Of a DNA stretch of 64,000 nt, positions 42,846 to 53,083 are shown piece after piece. The DNA comes from Paenarthrobacter sp. DKR-5. GTDB lineage: Bacteria > Actinomycetota > Actinomycetes > Actinomycetales > Micrococcaceae. The notes below the pieces were generated by a model. That model was not told the origin of the DNA. It ran no database searches and saw only the letters and a list, made by a program, of their open reading frames with translations. The position numbers and the translations under genes were made by a program. Each line of letters begins with the position of its first letter. Positions within the stretch are counted from its first letter, which is position 1. The DNA lies in the NCBI RefSeq assembly GCF_018531425.1, contig NZ_JAHBOI010000002.1, positions 62,001-126,000 of the forward strand. The letters run 5' to 3'.

Positions 42846-44798
42846 CTACCAGATGCGCACCCGGTCCGCCGGGTCGAGCCACAGGCCGTCCCGGTCCGTG
42901 ACGCCGAACGCCTCGTGGAACTCGCTCATGTTCTTCACGATCGCGTTGGTGCGGAACTCGTTGGGGGAGTGCGGATCCACGGCGAGGCGGCGGATGGCTT
43001 CCTCCTGCCGGATCTTCTGCCGCCAGCCCTGGGCCCAGGAGAAGAAGAAGCGCTGGAAGCCTGTCAGGCCGTCCAGCGTTTCGGGCTCCTTGCCGTCAAG
43101 GCTGATCACGTAGGCGCGATGGGCGATCGTCAGACCGCCGAGGTCGCCGATGTTCTCGCCCAGGGTGAGGGCGCCGTTGACATGGTGCCCGGGTGCGATC
43201 GCGGGGGAGAGCGCGTTGTACTGCTCGACCAGCTTCGCGGTGAGCGCCTCGAACGCCTTACGGTCCTCGTCCGTCCACCAGTTCCGCAGCGCGCCGTCGC
43301 CGTCGAACTGCGAGCCCTGGTCGTCGAAGCCGTGCCCGATCTCGTGCCCAATCACGGCACCGATGCCGCCGTAGTTCACCGCGTCGTCGGCCTCCGCGTC
43401 GAAGAACGGCGGCTGCAGGATCGCGGCCGGGAAGACGATCTCGTTCAGCAGCGGGTGGTAGTAGGCGTTGACGGTCTGCGGGGTCATGAACCATTCGTCA
43501 CGGTCCACCGGCTCGCCGATCTTGTCGAGCTGGCGGTTGAGCTCGAACACGTGGGACCGTTCGACATTGCCGAGCAAGTCCGAACGGTCCACCTGGAGCG
43601 TCGAGTAGTCGATCCACTTGACCGGGTAGCCGATCTTGGGCCGGAACTTTTCCAGCTTCTCAAGCGCCTTGGCAATGGTCTCGGCACTCATCCAGGTCAG
43701 CGAACTGATGCTCTCGCGGTAGGCCTCGATCAGGTTGCCCACGAGCGCCTCCATCCGGGCCTTGTGCGACGGCGGGAAATGCTTCTCCACATACAACTGG
43801 CCCACCGCTTCGCCGAGGGCCCCTTCGACCAGGCTGACACCGCGCTTCCAGCGTTCCCTGTTCGACGGCGTGCCGCTGAGCGTGGTGCCGTAGAACGCGA
43901 AGTTCCCTGCCACATACGCGGCGGGCAGGTACGGCGCGGCGGAGCGGATCAGCCGGAATGCCAGCCAGGACCGCCAGGTGGCCAGGTCCTCGGACTCGAG
44001 CAGGGTGGCGGCACCGGAGAAGAAATCCGGGGTGCCGATGACCAGCTCGGTGCGCTTGTCCTCCGGGATCCCCACTCCTTCGAACCACCGGGGCAGCTGG
44101 GGCATCAGGGCGGCGGCAGCGGCGGCGTCCTTGAGGTTGTAGGTCTTCTGCGGGTCCCGCAGCGTGACGTTGTCCCAGTGGTGCTTGGCGAGGGCCGTTT
44201 CCAGGCCCATCACGGCCTCAGCGGACTCCGCCGCTCCGGGGAGACCGGCCAAGGACAGCATCCTGGTGATGTGCTCGACGTAGGCCGTGCGGATGGAGGC
44301 GAACTTCTCCTCGCGGTAGTACGACTCGTCGGGCAGGCCCAGGCCCCCCTGGTAGAGGTAGAGCAGGGAGCGGGTCGGGTCGCCGGCGTCGCTGTTGACC
44401 GAATAGTCGATCAGGCCGGAGACGCCGGAGCGGTCGAACTCCCCGAGCAGGCTGATGAACGCCTCCCGGTCGGCGACCGCGGCCACCCGGGCCAGGCGCT
44501 CCTGCAGCGGAGCGTCGCCGCGCCGTTCAATGGCCTCTTCGTCCATGAAGCTGGCGTACAGGTCGCCGATCTTGGCGCGCAGGCCGCCGTCGTCGCCCTC
44601 GTGGCCGGCCGCATCCTCAATGATGCTGCGCACCGCCAGCTCGGCGCCGTCACGCAGTTCGGTGAAGGACCCCTCCAGCGGCCGGTCGTCGGGAATCACC
44701 GCCGACCGCAGCCATGTGCCATTGACATGGGCGTAGAGATCGTCCTGCGGCCGGACCTCGGGGTCGATGTTGGCCAGGATAATTCCGGAACGGGTCAC
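42846..44798 (-). CDS. M13 family metallopeptidase (PepO/neprilysin-like)
   Basis: 650 residues. The zinc site is VIGHEIGHGFDDQG (HExxH) with the third ligand in GENIGDLGG, and VNAYYHPLLNEIVFPAAILQ is the NAYY substrate motif. The N-terminal helical domain begins VRPQDDLYAHVNGTWL, as in cytosolic PepO. There is no signal peptide, so an intracellular oligopeptidase is expected. GTG start with GAGGAGC upstream. It is divergent from the leuA leader. Confidence 0.96.
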   Translation of the reverse strand: MTRSGIILANIDPEVRPQDDLYAHVNGTWLRSAVIPDDRPLEGSFTELRDGAELAVRSIIEDAAGHEGDDGGLRAKIGDLYASFMDEEAIERRGDAPLQERLARVAAVADREAFISLLGEFDRSGVSGLIDYSVNSDAGDPTRSLLYLYQGGLGLPDESYYREEKFASIRTAYVEHITRMLSLAGLPGAAESAEAVMGLETALAKHHWDNVTLRDPQKTYNLKDAAAAAALMPQLPRWFEGVGIPEDKRTELVIGTPDFFSGAATLLESEDLATWRSWLAFRLIRSAAPYLPAAYVAGNFAFYGTTLSGTPSNRERWKRGVSLVEGALGEAVGQLYVEKHFPPSHKARMEALVGNLIEAYRESISSLTWMSAETIAKALEKLEKFRPKIGYPVKWIDYSTLQVDRSDLLGNVERSHVFELNRQLDKIGEPVDRDEWFMTPQTVNAYYHPLLNEIVFPAAILQPPFFDAEADDAVNYGGIGAVIGHEIGHGFDDQGSQFDGDGALRNWWTDEDRKAFEALTAKLVEQYNALSPAIAPGHHVNGALTLGENIGDLGGLTIAHRAYVISLDGKEPETLDGLTGFQRFFFSWAQGWRQKIRQEEAIRRLAVDPHSPNEFRTNAIVKNMSEFHEAFGVTDRDGLWLDPADRVRIW

Positions 44799-44846
44799 TG
44801 GAGCTCCTCACTGTGCTGCGGTTCACTTTCATCCTACGTGCCGTGC

Positions 44847-44858
44847 TAAGTTGGGAAT
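44847..44858 (+). promoter_or_regulatory. Probable -10 of the leuA transcript
   Basis: TAAGTT (44847-44852) is six bases before a GTG at 44859 that is in frame with the leucine leader peptide. The spacing equals that at several leaderless genes here. Confidence 0.45.
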
Positions 44859-44918
44859 GTGCGCAATGGAATGCTCCTTCTTAGCTGCCGCGGCGGGGCC
44901 ACACACACGAATCTGTGA
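44859..44918 (+). CDS. leuA leader peptide MRNGMLLLSCRGGATHTNL
   Basis: GTG (44859) opens a 19-codon frame with CTC-CTT-CTT directly after an internal ATG at 44871; a start at that ATG would give a 15-residue peptide. The three adjacent leucine codons stand 76 bases before 2-isopropylmalate synthase, the first enzyme of leucine synthesis. Downstream, GGAGTTTGGTA and TACCGAGTCC (44938-44967) can pair imperfectly; no T-run follows. Regulation by ribosome stalling is likely, either on translation or on termination. Confidence 0.7.
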   Translation: MRNGMLLLSCRGGATHTNL

Positions 44919-44970
44919 CAGGCCGAACCCTCGCTGCGGAGTTTGGTATGCCCGGTCTACCGAGTCCTAA

Positions 44971-46740
<1,770 letters not shown>

Positions 46741-46756
46741 GCCCCTCGGGGCCGGC

Positions 46757-46813
46757 CGAACGGCCAGCTGTGGCGGCCTCGCGTGACGCGAGGCCGCCAC
46801 AGCTGGCCGTTCG
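46757..46813. repeat. 57-nt perfect palindrome (27-bp stem) between leuA and recO
   Basis: 46757-46783 (starting CGAACGGCCAGCTGTGG) is the exact complement of 46787-46813, with a three-base loop TGA. It shares the core of the palindrome at 42773 with several changes, each compensated in the other arm. Confidence 0.95.
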
Positions 46814-46845
46814 CGCGTTCAGGCCGGGCGGTGGGAGAATGAAGG

Positions 46846-47598
46846 GTGTCCAAAAGCTCCTTCGCCTCGCGCACCTACCGCGACGACGCCGTCGTCCTGC
46901 GCACGCACAAGCTGGGCGAAGCGGACCGCATCATCACGTTGCTGACCCGCCGGCATGGTCAGGTCCGCGCCGTCGCCAAGGGGGTGCGGCGCACGAGCAG
47001 CAAGTTCGGCGCCCGGCTGGAGCCGTTCATGGTGGCCGACCTGCAGCTCGTGTCCGGCCGCACGCTGGACATCGTGACGCAGGCGGTCTCGATCGGCTCG
47101 TACGGCGAGGGCATCGTGGCCGACTACACCAGGTACACGGTCGCCGCCGCGATGACGGAAACCGCCGAACGCCTCACGGACGTCGACGGCGAGTCCGCCA
47201 CCGCCCAGTTCCTGCTCCTCGTCGGCGCCCTCGCCTCGCTCAGCCGGGGGGACCACGCCCCGGAACTCATCCTGGACTCGTACCTGCTGCGGGCGCTGGC
47301 CACCGGCGGCTGGGCCCCGAGTTTCACCGACTGCGCCCGCTGCGGCGCCCCGGGGCCGCACGGGGCGTTTTCGGCCCCGCTCGGCGGCGCCGTCTGCCAT
47401 GACTGCCGCCCGCCGGGCTCCCCGGCCCCGGCCCGCGAGACGATGCTGCTGCTCGCCGCACTGCTGTCGGGCAACTGGCAGGTCGCCGACAGCTCGGACC
47501 CGCAGCACCGCAAAGAGTCGGCGGGGCTTGTGGCAAGCTATCTCCAGTGGCACCTCGAGCGTGCCGTCCGGTCCCTCAAGCACGTGGAGCGAGTCTAA
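46846..47598 (+). CDS. recO: DNA repair protein RecO
   Basis: 250 residues. The OB-fold N-terminus shows [26 protein letters not shown] and the phrase [16 protein letters not shown] typical of RecO. Helices and a zinc-like pair CARC...CHDC (about residues 163-188) follow. RecO loads RecA with RecR at gaps. The GTG start is close to GAATGAAGG. uppS begins two bases after the stop, the same pair as in other Actinobacteria. Confidence 0.94.
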   Translation: MSKSSFASRTYRDDAVVLRTHKLGEADRIITLLTRRHGQVRAVAKGVRRTSSKFGARLEPFMVADLQLVSGRTLDIVTQAVSIGSYGEGIVADYTRYTVAAAMTETAERLTDVDGESATAQFLLLVGALASLSRGDHAPELILDSYLLRALATGGWAPSFTDCARCGAPGPHGAFSAPLGGAVCHDCRPPGSPAPARETMLLLAALLSGNWQVADSSDPQHRKESAGLVASYLQWHLERAVRSLKHVERV

Positions 47599-47600
47599 TA

Positions 47601-48416
47601 GTGGCCTTTTCGCGCCGTCGCCCGTCCGTCGTCCGCCCCTATCCGCACCCGTCCGGCGCCGTGCCGCCCGAGCTGCCGGCGGCCTTGGTGCCCCGCCACG
47701 TGGCCATCGTGATGGATGGCAACGGCCGGTGGGCCAACCAGCGCGGGCTGCCGCGGATCGAGGGGCACAAGGCGGGGGAGCCTGCGCTGCTGGACGTTGT
47801 GGCCGGGGCCATCGAGCTGGGCGTCGAGTACATCACCGTCTACGCGTTCTCGACCGAGAACTGGAAGCGGTCGCCCGAAGAGGTGCGCTTCCTGATGGGT
47901 TTCAACAAGGACGTCCTGCGCCGCCAGCGGGACACGCTGGACAGCTGGGGCGTGCGGATCCGGTGGTCGGGCCGGCGGCCGCGCTTGTGGCAGTCGGTGA
48001 TCAAGGAACTCGAAGTTGCCGAGGAGCAGACCCGCGGCAACAGCACCTGCACCCTGACGATGTGCGTGAACTACGGGGGGCGCGCCGAGATCACCGACGC
48101 CGTGACCGCCATCGCCGAAGAGGTGGCCGCCGGCCGGCTCCGGCCGGGGGCCATCAGCGAAAAGACCATCCAGAAGCACCTCGACGAACCGGACCTGCCC
48201 GACGTCGACCTGTTCCTGCGCACCTCCGGGGAACAGCGGCTCTCCAACTTCATGCTGTGGCAGTCCGCCTACGCCGAGTTCGTCTTCCTCGACACGCTCT
48301 GGCCGGACGTGGACCGGCGCACCCTGTGGGACGCCGTCGACACGTTCGCCCGGCGCGACCGGCGCTACGGGGGCGCCGTGGACGCGGCGGCCCCGGCCCC
48401 GGCTGCCGGAAGCTAG
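47601..48416 (+). CDS. uppS: Polyprenyl (undecaprenyl/decaprenyl) diphosphate synthase
   Basis: 271 residues, a cis-prenyltransferase. [20 protein letters not shown] is the catalytic Asp loop, [13 protein letters not shown] the second and [27 protein letters not shown] the last conserved region. It makes the lipid carrier for cell-wall precursors. GTG 47601 was chosen because it follows the recO stop; an ATG upstream lies inside recO. The C-terminal Ala/Pro tail is variable in the family. Confidence 0.95.
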   Translation: MAFSRRRPSVVRPYPHPSGAVPPELPAALVPRHVAIVMDGNGRWANQRGLPRIEGHKAGEPALLDVVAGAIELGVEYITVYAFSTENWKRSPEEVRFLMGFNKDVLRRQRDTLDSWGVRIRWSGRRPRLWQSVIKELEVAEEQTRGNSTCTLTMCVNYGGRAEITDAVTAIAEEVAAGRLRPGAISEKTIQKHLDEPDLPDVDLFLRTSGEQRLSNFMLWQSAYAEFVFLDTLWPDVDRRTLWDAVDTFARRDRRYGGAVDAAAPAPAAGS

Positions 48417-48432
48417 ACGCCGCCGGGCCGCC

Positions 48433-48457
48433 GCTACCGGACCGCTGCTACCGGACC
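48433..48457. repeat. Short direct repeat GCTACCGGACC x2
   Basis: The 11-base string begins at 48433 and 48447 (14-base period) in the 46-base gap between uppS and the convergent FAD dehydrogenase. Confidence 0.6.
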
Positions 48458-48462
48458 TCCGC

Positions 48463-50142
48463 TCAGCCGGCGACGTCTGCGGCGGCTGCCTGCCCCGCCA
48501 GCCGCCCGGAAAAGAGGCAGCCCCCGAGGAACGTCCCCTCCAGCGAACGGTAGCCGTGCATGCCCCCGCCGCCGAAGCCGGCGGCTTCTCCTGCCGCGTA
48601 CAGCCCGGGCACCACGCCACCGTCGGCATCGAGGGCCTGGCCGGACAGGTTGGTCCCGATCCCGCCCAGGCTCTTGCGCGTGAGCACTGAAAGCCTGACC
48701 GCTGCCAGCGGTCCGTGCCGCGGATCCAGCAGGCGGTGCGGGGGCACGACGCGCATCAGGCGGTCGCCGGCAAACCGCCGTGCCGCGCGCACCGCGTTGA
48801 GTTGGAAGTCCTTCCCGAGTCCGGACTCGACCTGCCGGTCCCGCGCCTCGATCACCCGTGCCAGCGACACGGGATCGATGAGGTCCTCGCCGGCCAGCGC
48901 GTTCATCTTGCGGGCCAGGCCGGACGGGCGCGGGTCCTGCAGGAAGTCAATGCCCTCGTCAAGGAACCGCTGCACCGGCCCGGTCGAGCCCGGGAGCACG
49001 CGCCGGGCGAGCAGCGGCAGGTCCTTTCCTGTGAGGTCGGGGTTCTGCTCCGAGCCGGAGAGGGCGAACTCCTTGTCGAGGATCGTGCGGTTGAGCAGGA
49101 ACCAGGAATGCGGGTAGCCGGTGGCGGCGATGTGGTTCAGCGCGCCCAGGGAATCCGCACCCGGGACCAGGGGTACGGGCAGTCGCCGCCCGAGGGCGTC
49201 AAGCCATAAAGGAGAGGGCCCGGAGAGGATCCGGATCCCGTGCCGCGGCCACACCGGGTCGACGTTGTGCACGCCCTCCGGGTAATGCCACATCCTGTCC
49301 GTGTTGGCCAGCCGGGCGCCCGCACGTTCGGCCGCGGAGAGAAAGTTTCCGTCGACGGAGGCCGGCACCCCGCTGAGCAGGTAGTCCGGCGCCGCACCCC
49401 CGGGCCAGAGGTCCCGCACCGTGTCGTGGTTGCCGCCGATCCCGCCGGTGGTGACGACGACGGCGCCTGCCTCGGCGGTGAAACTGCCGACCGGGATGCG
49501 CGACGACGGTTCGCCCCGCCGGCTCGCCGACGGCTCCAGCACATCGCCGGCGACCCCGCTGACCCGCCCGCCGGTGCGGACGAGCTCCCGGCCGCAGTGG
49601 CGGTACCGGACCTTCACCCGGCCGCGGTCCACTCCCTCCTGCACCTTGGCCAGGAAGGGCTGCACCAGTGCGGGCCCGGTGCCCCAGGTCACGTGGAAGC
49701 GCGGCACCGAGTTGCCGTGGCCGAGGGCGTCATACCCGCCCCGTTCAGCCCACTGCACGAGCGGAAACCAGCTGACGCCGAGGGACTTCAGCCACGCGCG
49801 CTTCTCCCCGGCGGCGAAGGCGACATACGCCTCTGCCCACCGCCGCGGCCAGTGGTCTTCGGGCCGGTCGAAGCCGGCGGAGCCCATCCAGTCGGCGAGG
49901 GCCAGTTCGGCCGAATCACGGACGCCAAGGCGGCGCTGTTCCGGCGAGTCCACGAGGAACAGGCCCCCGAAGGACCAGTGCGCCTGGCCCCCTGCGGAGG
50001 CCTCGGGCTCCTGGTCGAGCAGCAGCACCGTCCGGCCCGCAGCATAGGCATGCGCGGCCGCCACCAGGCCCGCCAGCCCGGCACCGACGACGATGACGTC
50101 GGCCTGGAGCGCCTCTGCCCCGGCTTGCTCTGAGTTGGCCAT
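48463..50142 (-). CDS. FAD-binding dehydrogenase (KstD/fumarate-reductase flavoprotein family)
   Basis: 559 residues. The dinucleotide fold VIVVGAGLAGLVAAAHAYAAG opens the protein, and a late FAD block reads GLYAAGEAAGFGGGGMHGYRSLEGTFLGGCLFSG. The middle (GHGNSVPRFHVTWGTGPALVQPF) and AVVVTTGGIGGNHDTV match the group annotated FAD-binding dehydrogenase, near 3-ketosteroid delta-1-dehydrogenases. No steroid genes are nearby, so the substrate is unknown. The ATG lies 61 bases from the divergent pyrD. Confidence 0.9.
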   Translation of the reverse strand: MANSEQAGAEALQADVIVVGAGLAGLVAAAHAYAAGRTVLLLDQEPEASAGGQAHWSFGGLFLVDSPEQRRLGVRDSAELALADWMGSAGFDRPEDHWPRRWAEAYVAFAAGEKRAWLKSLGVSWFPLVQWAERGGYDALGHGNSVPRFHVTWGTGPALVQPFLAKVQEGVDRGRVKVRYRHCGRELVRTGGRVSGVAGDVLEPSASRRGEPSSRIPVGSFTAEAGAVVVTTGGIGGNHDTVRDLWPGGAAPDYLLSGVPASVDGNFLSAAERAGARLANTDRMWHYPEGVHNVDPVWPRHGIRILSGPSPLWLDALGRRLPVPLVPGADSLGALNHIAATGYPHSWFLLNRTILDKEFALSGSEQNPDLTGKDLPLLARRVLPGSTGPVQRFLDEGIDFLQDPRPSGLARKMNALAGEDLIDPVSLARVIEARDRQVESGLGKDFQLNAVRAARRFAGDRLMRVVPPHRLLDPRHGPLAAVRLSVLTRKSLGGIGTNLSGQALDADGGVVPGLYAAGEAAGFGGGGMHGYRSLEGTFLGGCLFSGRLAGQAAAADVAG

Positions 50143-50172
50143 GGCCTCATGCTAGCCCGTCACCGGTTTGGT

Positions 50173-50188
50173 GTTGGGAACGCCCAAC
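50173..50188. promoter_or_regulatory. Palindrome GTTGGG-AACG-CCCAAC before pyrD
   Basis: A perfect 6-bp dyad in the 61-base divergent region, 16 bases before the pyrD ATG. It could be an operator or a 5' leader hairpin. Confidence 0.4.
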
Positions 50189-50203
50189 CGGAAAACTAAG
50201 GGC

Positions 50204-51271
50204 ATGCGAATTTACCCCACCTTCTTCCGCGTGGTCTTTTCCGGCATGGACGCCGAGCGGGCTCACCGCATCGGATTCAGCCTGATCCGGCTCGCGCACC
50301 GGGTGGGGGCCGGAGCCGCCCTCCGCCGCTTCACCCAGCCGCCGGCAAACCTCACCACCCACGCCCTGGGACTGGTGTTTCCCTCGCCGTTCGGCCTCGC
50401 TGCCGGGTTCGACAAGGAAGGCCACGGGGTCCAGGCGCTCACGGACCTCGGATTCGGGCATGTCGAGGTCGGCACCATCACCGGCCAGGCCCAGCCCGGC
50501 AACCCCAGGCCCCGGCTGTTCCGGCTCGTGGAGGACCGGGCGGTCATCAACCGTATGGGCTTCAACAACGACGGCGCTGCGGCGGTGGCCCCCCGGCTCC
50601 GGGCCGCGCGTGCGGGCCTGGAGAAGAGCTACCGCAGCCGCCGTCCGGTGGTGGGCGTCAACATCGGCAAGACAAAGGTGGTGGACCTGCGGCACGCCGT
50701 GGCGGACTATGAGCTGTCCGCCCGCGAACTGGCGCCGCACGCCGACTACCTCGTGGTCAACGTCAGTTCCCCGAACACGCCGGGGCTCCGCCTGCTCCAG
50801 AATGTTGCCTCCCTCCGGCCGCTGCTCAAGGCGGTCCGGGCGGCTGCCGACGGCGCCGCGGGCCGCCATGTGCCGCTGCTGGTGAAGATTGCCCCTGATC
50901 TCAGCGACCAGGACATCCTCGACGTCGCCCACCTGGCCAAGGACATGGAACTGGACGGCATCATCGCCACCAATACCACGATCACCCGCGAGGGGCTGCG
51001 CACAGATCCGGCAAAGGTGGTCGCGCTCGGCGTCGGCGGTCTTTCCGGAGCGCCGCTGAAAGCCCGGTCGCTGGCCGTGCTGAAGCAGCTGCGCGCTGCT
51101 GTAGGGGAGGAGATGGTGCTGGTCTCGGTCGGGGGAGTGGAAACCGCCGCCGATGTCCGCGAACGCCTTGCCGCCGGCGCCACCCTGGTGCAGGGCTACA
51201 CCGCATTCCTGTACGAGGGCCCGTTCTGGGCCGCGCGGATCAACCGGGAGCTCGCCCGCACCGCCCGCTGA
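50204..51271 (+). CDS. pyrD: Dihydroorotate dehydrogenase (quinone), class 2
   Basis: 355 residues. The membrane-associated N-terminus (RIYPTFFRVVFSGMDAERAHRIGFSLIR) marks class 2, which passes electrons to the quinone pool. FPSPFGLAAGFDKEG, NRMGFNNDGA, GVNIGKTK and VNVSSPNTPGLR hold the FMN and orotate contacts; the catalytic Ser is in the NVSSPNT loop. ATG 50204 fits the family start; the frame to 50168 has no ribosome site. It supplies pyrimidine synthesis; no other pyr gene is near. Confidence 0.96.
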   Translation: MRIYPTFFRVVFSGMDAERAHRIGFSLIRLAHRVGAGAALRRFTQPPANLTTHALGLVFPSPFGLAAGFDKEGHGVQALTDLGFGHVEVGTITGQAQPGNPRPRLFRLVEDRAVINRMGFNNDGAAAVAPRLRAARAGLEKSYRSRRPVVGVNIGKTKVVDLRHAVADYELSARELAPHADYLVVNVSSPNTPGLRLLQNVASLRPLLKAVRAAADGAAGRHVPLLVKIAPDLSDQDILDVAHLAKDMELDGIIATNTTITREGLRTDPAKVVALGVGGLSGAPLKARSLAVLKQLRAAVGEEMVLVSVGGVETAADVRERLAAGATLVQGYTAFLYEGPFWAARINRELARTAR

Positions 51272-51293
51272 GGCAGGCGGCGCGGGCAGGCAA

Positions 51294-52298
51294 CTAGGCC
51301 GGCCGCTTCTCCGGGCTCACGGTCTTGGACGGGTCGCGTTCGACGACGTCGCCCAGCGCTTCGTCGATCCGCGCCATCAGCTCCGGCGGAACCACCACGC
51401 CCGCGGCCTTGACGTTCTCCGCCACCTGCTCGGGCCGCGACGCGCCCACCAGGGCTGTTGCGACGTTCGGGTTCTGCAGCACCCAGGCGATCGCCAGCTG
51501 GGACATCTTGATGCCCAGCTCGTCCGCCACCGGCTTGAGCAGCTGCACCCGGCTGAGCACCTCGTCGCTCATGAAGCGCGAGATGGTGTCTTTCCCGCCC
51601 TGCTCGTCCGTAGCCCGGGACCCCTGCGGAGCAGGCTTGCCCGGAAGGTACTTGCCAGAGAGAACGCCCTGGGCCATGGGGGACCAGACCACCTGGGAGA
51701 TGCCCAGTTCCTTCGAGGCCGGGACGACCTCGGCCTCGATGACGCGCCAGAGCGCGGAGTACTGCGGCTGGTTGGAAATGATCGAGAAGCCTGCCTCGCG
51801 GGCCAGCCGCTGCCCGTCCCGCAGCTGCTGCGCTGTCCATTCGGAAACGCCGATGTAGAGCGCCTTGCCGGCCCGGACCACGTCGGCGAACGCCTGGATG
51901 GTTTCCTCGAGCGGGGTTTCGTAGTCGTAGCGGTGTGCCTGGTACAGGTCCACATAGTCCATCTGCAGCCGCCGCAGCGAGCCGTGGATGCCCTCCATGA
52001 TGTGCTTGCGGGAGAGCCCGACGTCGTTGGGCCCCTTCTCGCCGACGGGCCAGTAGACCTTCGTGAAGATCTCCAGCGATTCACGCCGCTCTTCCTTCAG
52101 CGCCGTGCCGAGGACCTTCTCGGCGCGGCCGTTGGCGTAAGCGTCCGCCGTGTCGAAAGTGGTGATGCCGGCGTCCAGCGCCGCGCGGACGCAGGCTGTC
52201 GCCACGTCGTTTTCCACCTGCGAGCCGTGCGTGAGCCAGTTGCCGTAGGTGATTTCGGAGATCTTCAGACCGGAGTTTCCAAGGTATCGATATGCCAT
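51294..52298 (-). CDS. Aldo/keto reductase (K+ channel beta-subunit-like)
   Basis: 334 residues of the AKR fold. The catalytic set is seen as TTFDTADAYANGRAEKVLG (Asp and Tyr), TKVYWP (Lys) and YQAHRYDYETP (His), with NADPH-binding GASRPEQVAENVKA near the end. The RYLGNSGLKISEITYGNWLTHG start and length resemble the voltage-gated channel beta/YghZ group. These enzymes reduce aldehydes and ketones with NADPH; the substrate is not predictable. Confidence 0.94.
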   Translation of the reverse strand: MAYRYLGNSGLKISEITYGNWLTHGSQVENDVATACVRAALDAGITTFDTADAYANGRAEKVLGTALKEERRESLEIFTKVYWPVGEKGPNDVGLSRKHIMEGIHGSLRRLQMDYVDLYQAHRYDYETPLEETIQAFADVVRAGKALYIGVSEWTAQQLRDGQRLAREAGFSIISNQPQYSALWRVIEAEVVPASKELGISQVVWSPMAQGVLSGKYLPGKPAPQGSRATDEQGGKDTISRFMSDEVLSRVQLLKPVADELGIKMSQLAIAWVLQNPNVATALVGASRPEQVAENVKAAGVVVPPELMARIDEALGDVVERDPSKTVSPEKRPA

Positions 52299-52361
52299 GG
52301 GCCCACCCTACTCACGGGCCAGCCCAAACCAAGCTGCCAGAAGGTGATTTGGACAAAAAGA

Positions 52362-52391
52362 GGATCCCCGCCTCGGTGAGGACGGGGATCC
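52362..52391 (-). terminator. Intrinsic terminator of the DUF3043 gene
   Basis: GGATCCCCG...CGGGGATCC (stem extended by CTC/GAG) is followed on the minus strand by TCTTTTTG, a proper T-run. It lies 27 bases after the DUF3043 stop. Confidence 0.85.
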
Positions 52392-52417
52392 GCTGTGGTG
52401 CCGAAATGCGGCAGGAG

Positions 52418-53023
52418 TCAGCTGGGGCGTTCGCCGCGCTTGACCTGGGGCTTGGGCAGGCGCAGCCGCCGGAACTGCATGGCGCGCATCGTGCCGTACC
52501 ACGGCACACCGCGCTCGGCGACGCCGAACTTGGCGACCAGCGCCTTCCTGAGCCCGCGGAAAACAATGAAGCCGTCAATGAAGACCGCGATGAACAGGAT
52601 CCAGAAGGCTCCCAGCACGTACACCTGGCCGACGCTGCTCACCGGCACCACGAGGGACAGGATCACGAAGAGGACTGCAGCGAACATCAGGAACTCGCCG
52701 AGGTTCCAGCGGGAGTCGACGTAGGCGCGGGCGAAGCGGCGCTGCGGGCCCTTGTCACGGATCGGCAGGTAGCGCTCGTCGCCGGTGTCGAGCGCCTGGC
52801 GGACCTTGGCACGCTCCGCGCGGTCCGCCTCGCGGGCAGCCGCCGTGGCGGCCTTCCGGTCGGTTGGAACCAAGGGGCGTCGTCGGGCCGCTTCCTGCTG
52901 CTTGCGCGTCGGGGTGGGGGCACCCTTGCCGGCCGTCCGATTGCGTTCCTGGTCCGCAGCTAGCGCGGCTGTTTCATCCGCGGCCTGCTGCGCGGAAGGG
53001 GTCTCTTTATGGCGTCCAAACAC
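52418..53023 (-). CDS. DUF3043 membrane protein
   Basis: 201 residues. A long charged N-terminus (Ala/Arg/Glu-rich, probably coiled) includes KGAPTPTRKQQEAARRRPLVP and DKGPQRRFARAYVDSRWNLGEF, the conserved DUF3043 text. Two membrane helices follow (FLMFAAVLFVILSLVVPVS; VYVLGAFWILFIAVFIDGFIVF) and a basic end. It is widespread in Actinobacteria without a known function. The GTG start is six bases after TATTCT, so the transcript is probably leaderless. Confidence 0.9.
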   Translation of the reverse strand: MFGRHKETPSAQQAADETAALAADQERNRTAGKGAPTPTRKQQEAARRRPLVPTDRKAATAAAREADRAERAKVRQALDTGDERYLPIRDKGPQRRFARAYVDSRWNLGEFLMFAAVLFVILSLVVPVSSVGQVYVLGAFWILFIAVFIDGFIVFRGLRKALVAKFGVAERGVPWYGTMRAMQFRRLRLPKPQVKRGERPS

Positions 53024-53083
53024 CGAACCAGAATACCCTGCCGCCGGTTGGTGCCCGACCTACCCGCAGGTAGGGTGTGGCGT
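53024..53083. promoter_or_regulatory. 60-bp divergent promoter with two leaderless starts
   Basis: On the minus strand TATTCT is six bases before the GTG of the DUF3043 gene; on the plus strand TAGGGT (53071-53076) is seven bases before the ATG of the M20 gene. Both promoters fit within 60 bp and no 5' leader is left for either gene. Confidence 0.6.

Noticed and set aside
42915-44849. 644-aa plus-strand open frame opposite the M13 peptidase
   Set aside because: It is a shadow frame rich in Val/Gly/Asp/Arg; the minus-strand peptidase has complete HEIGH and NAYY motifs.
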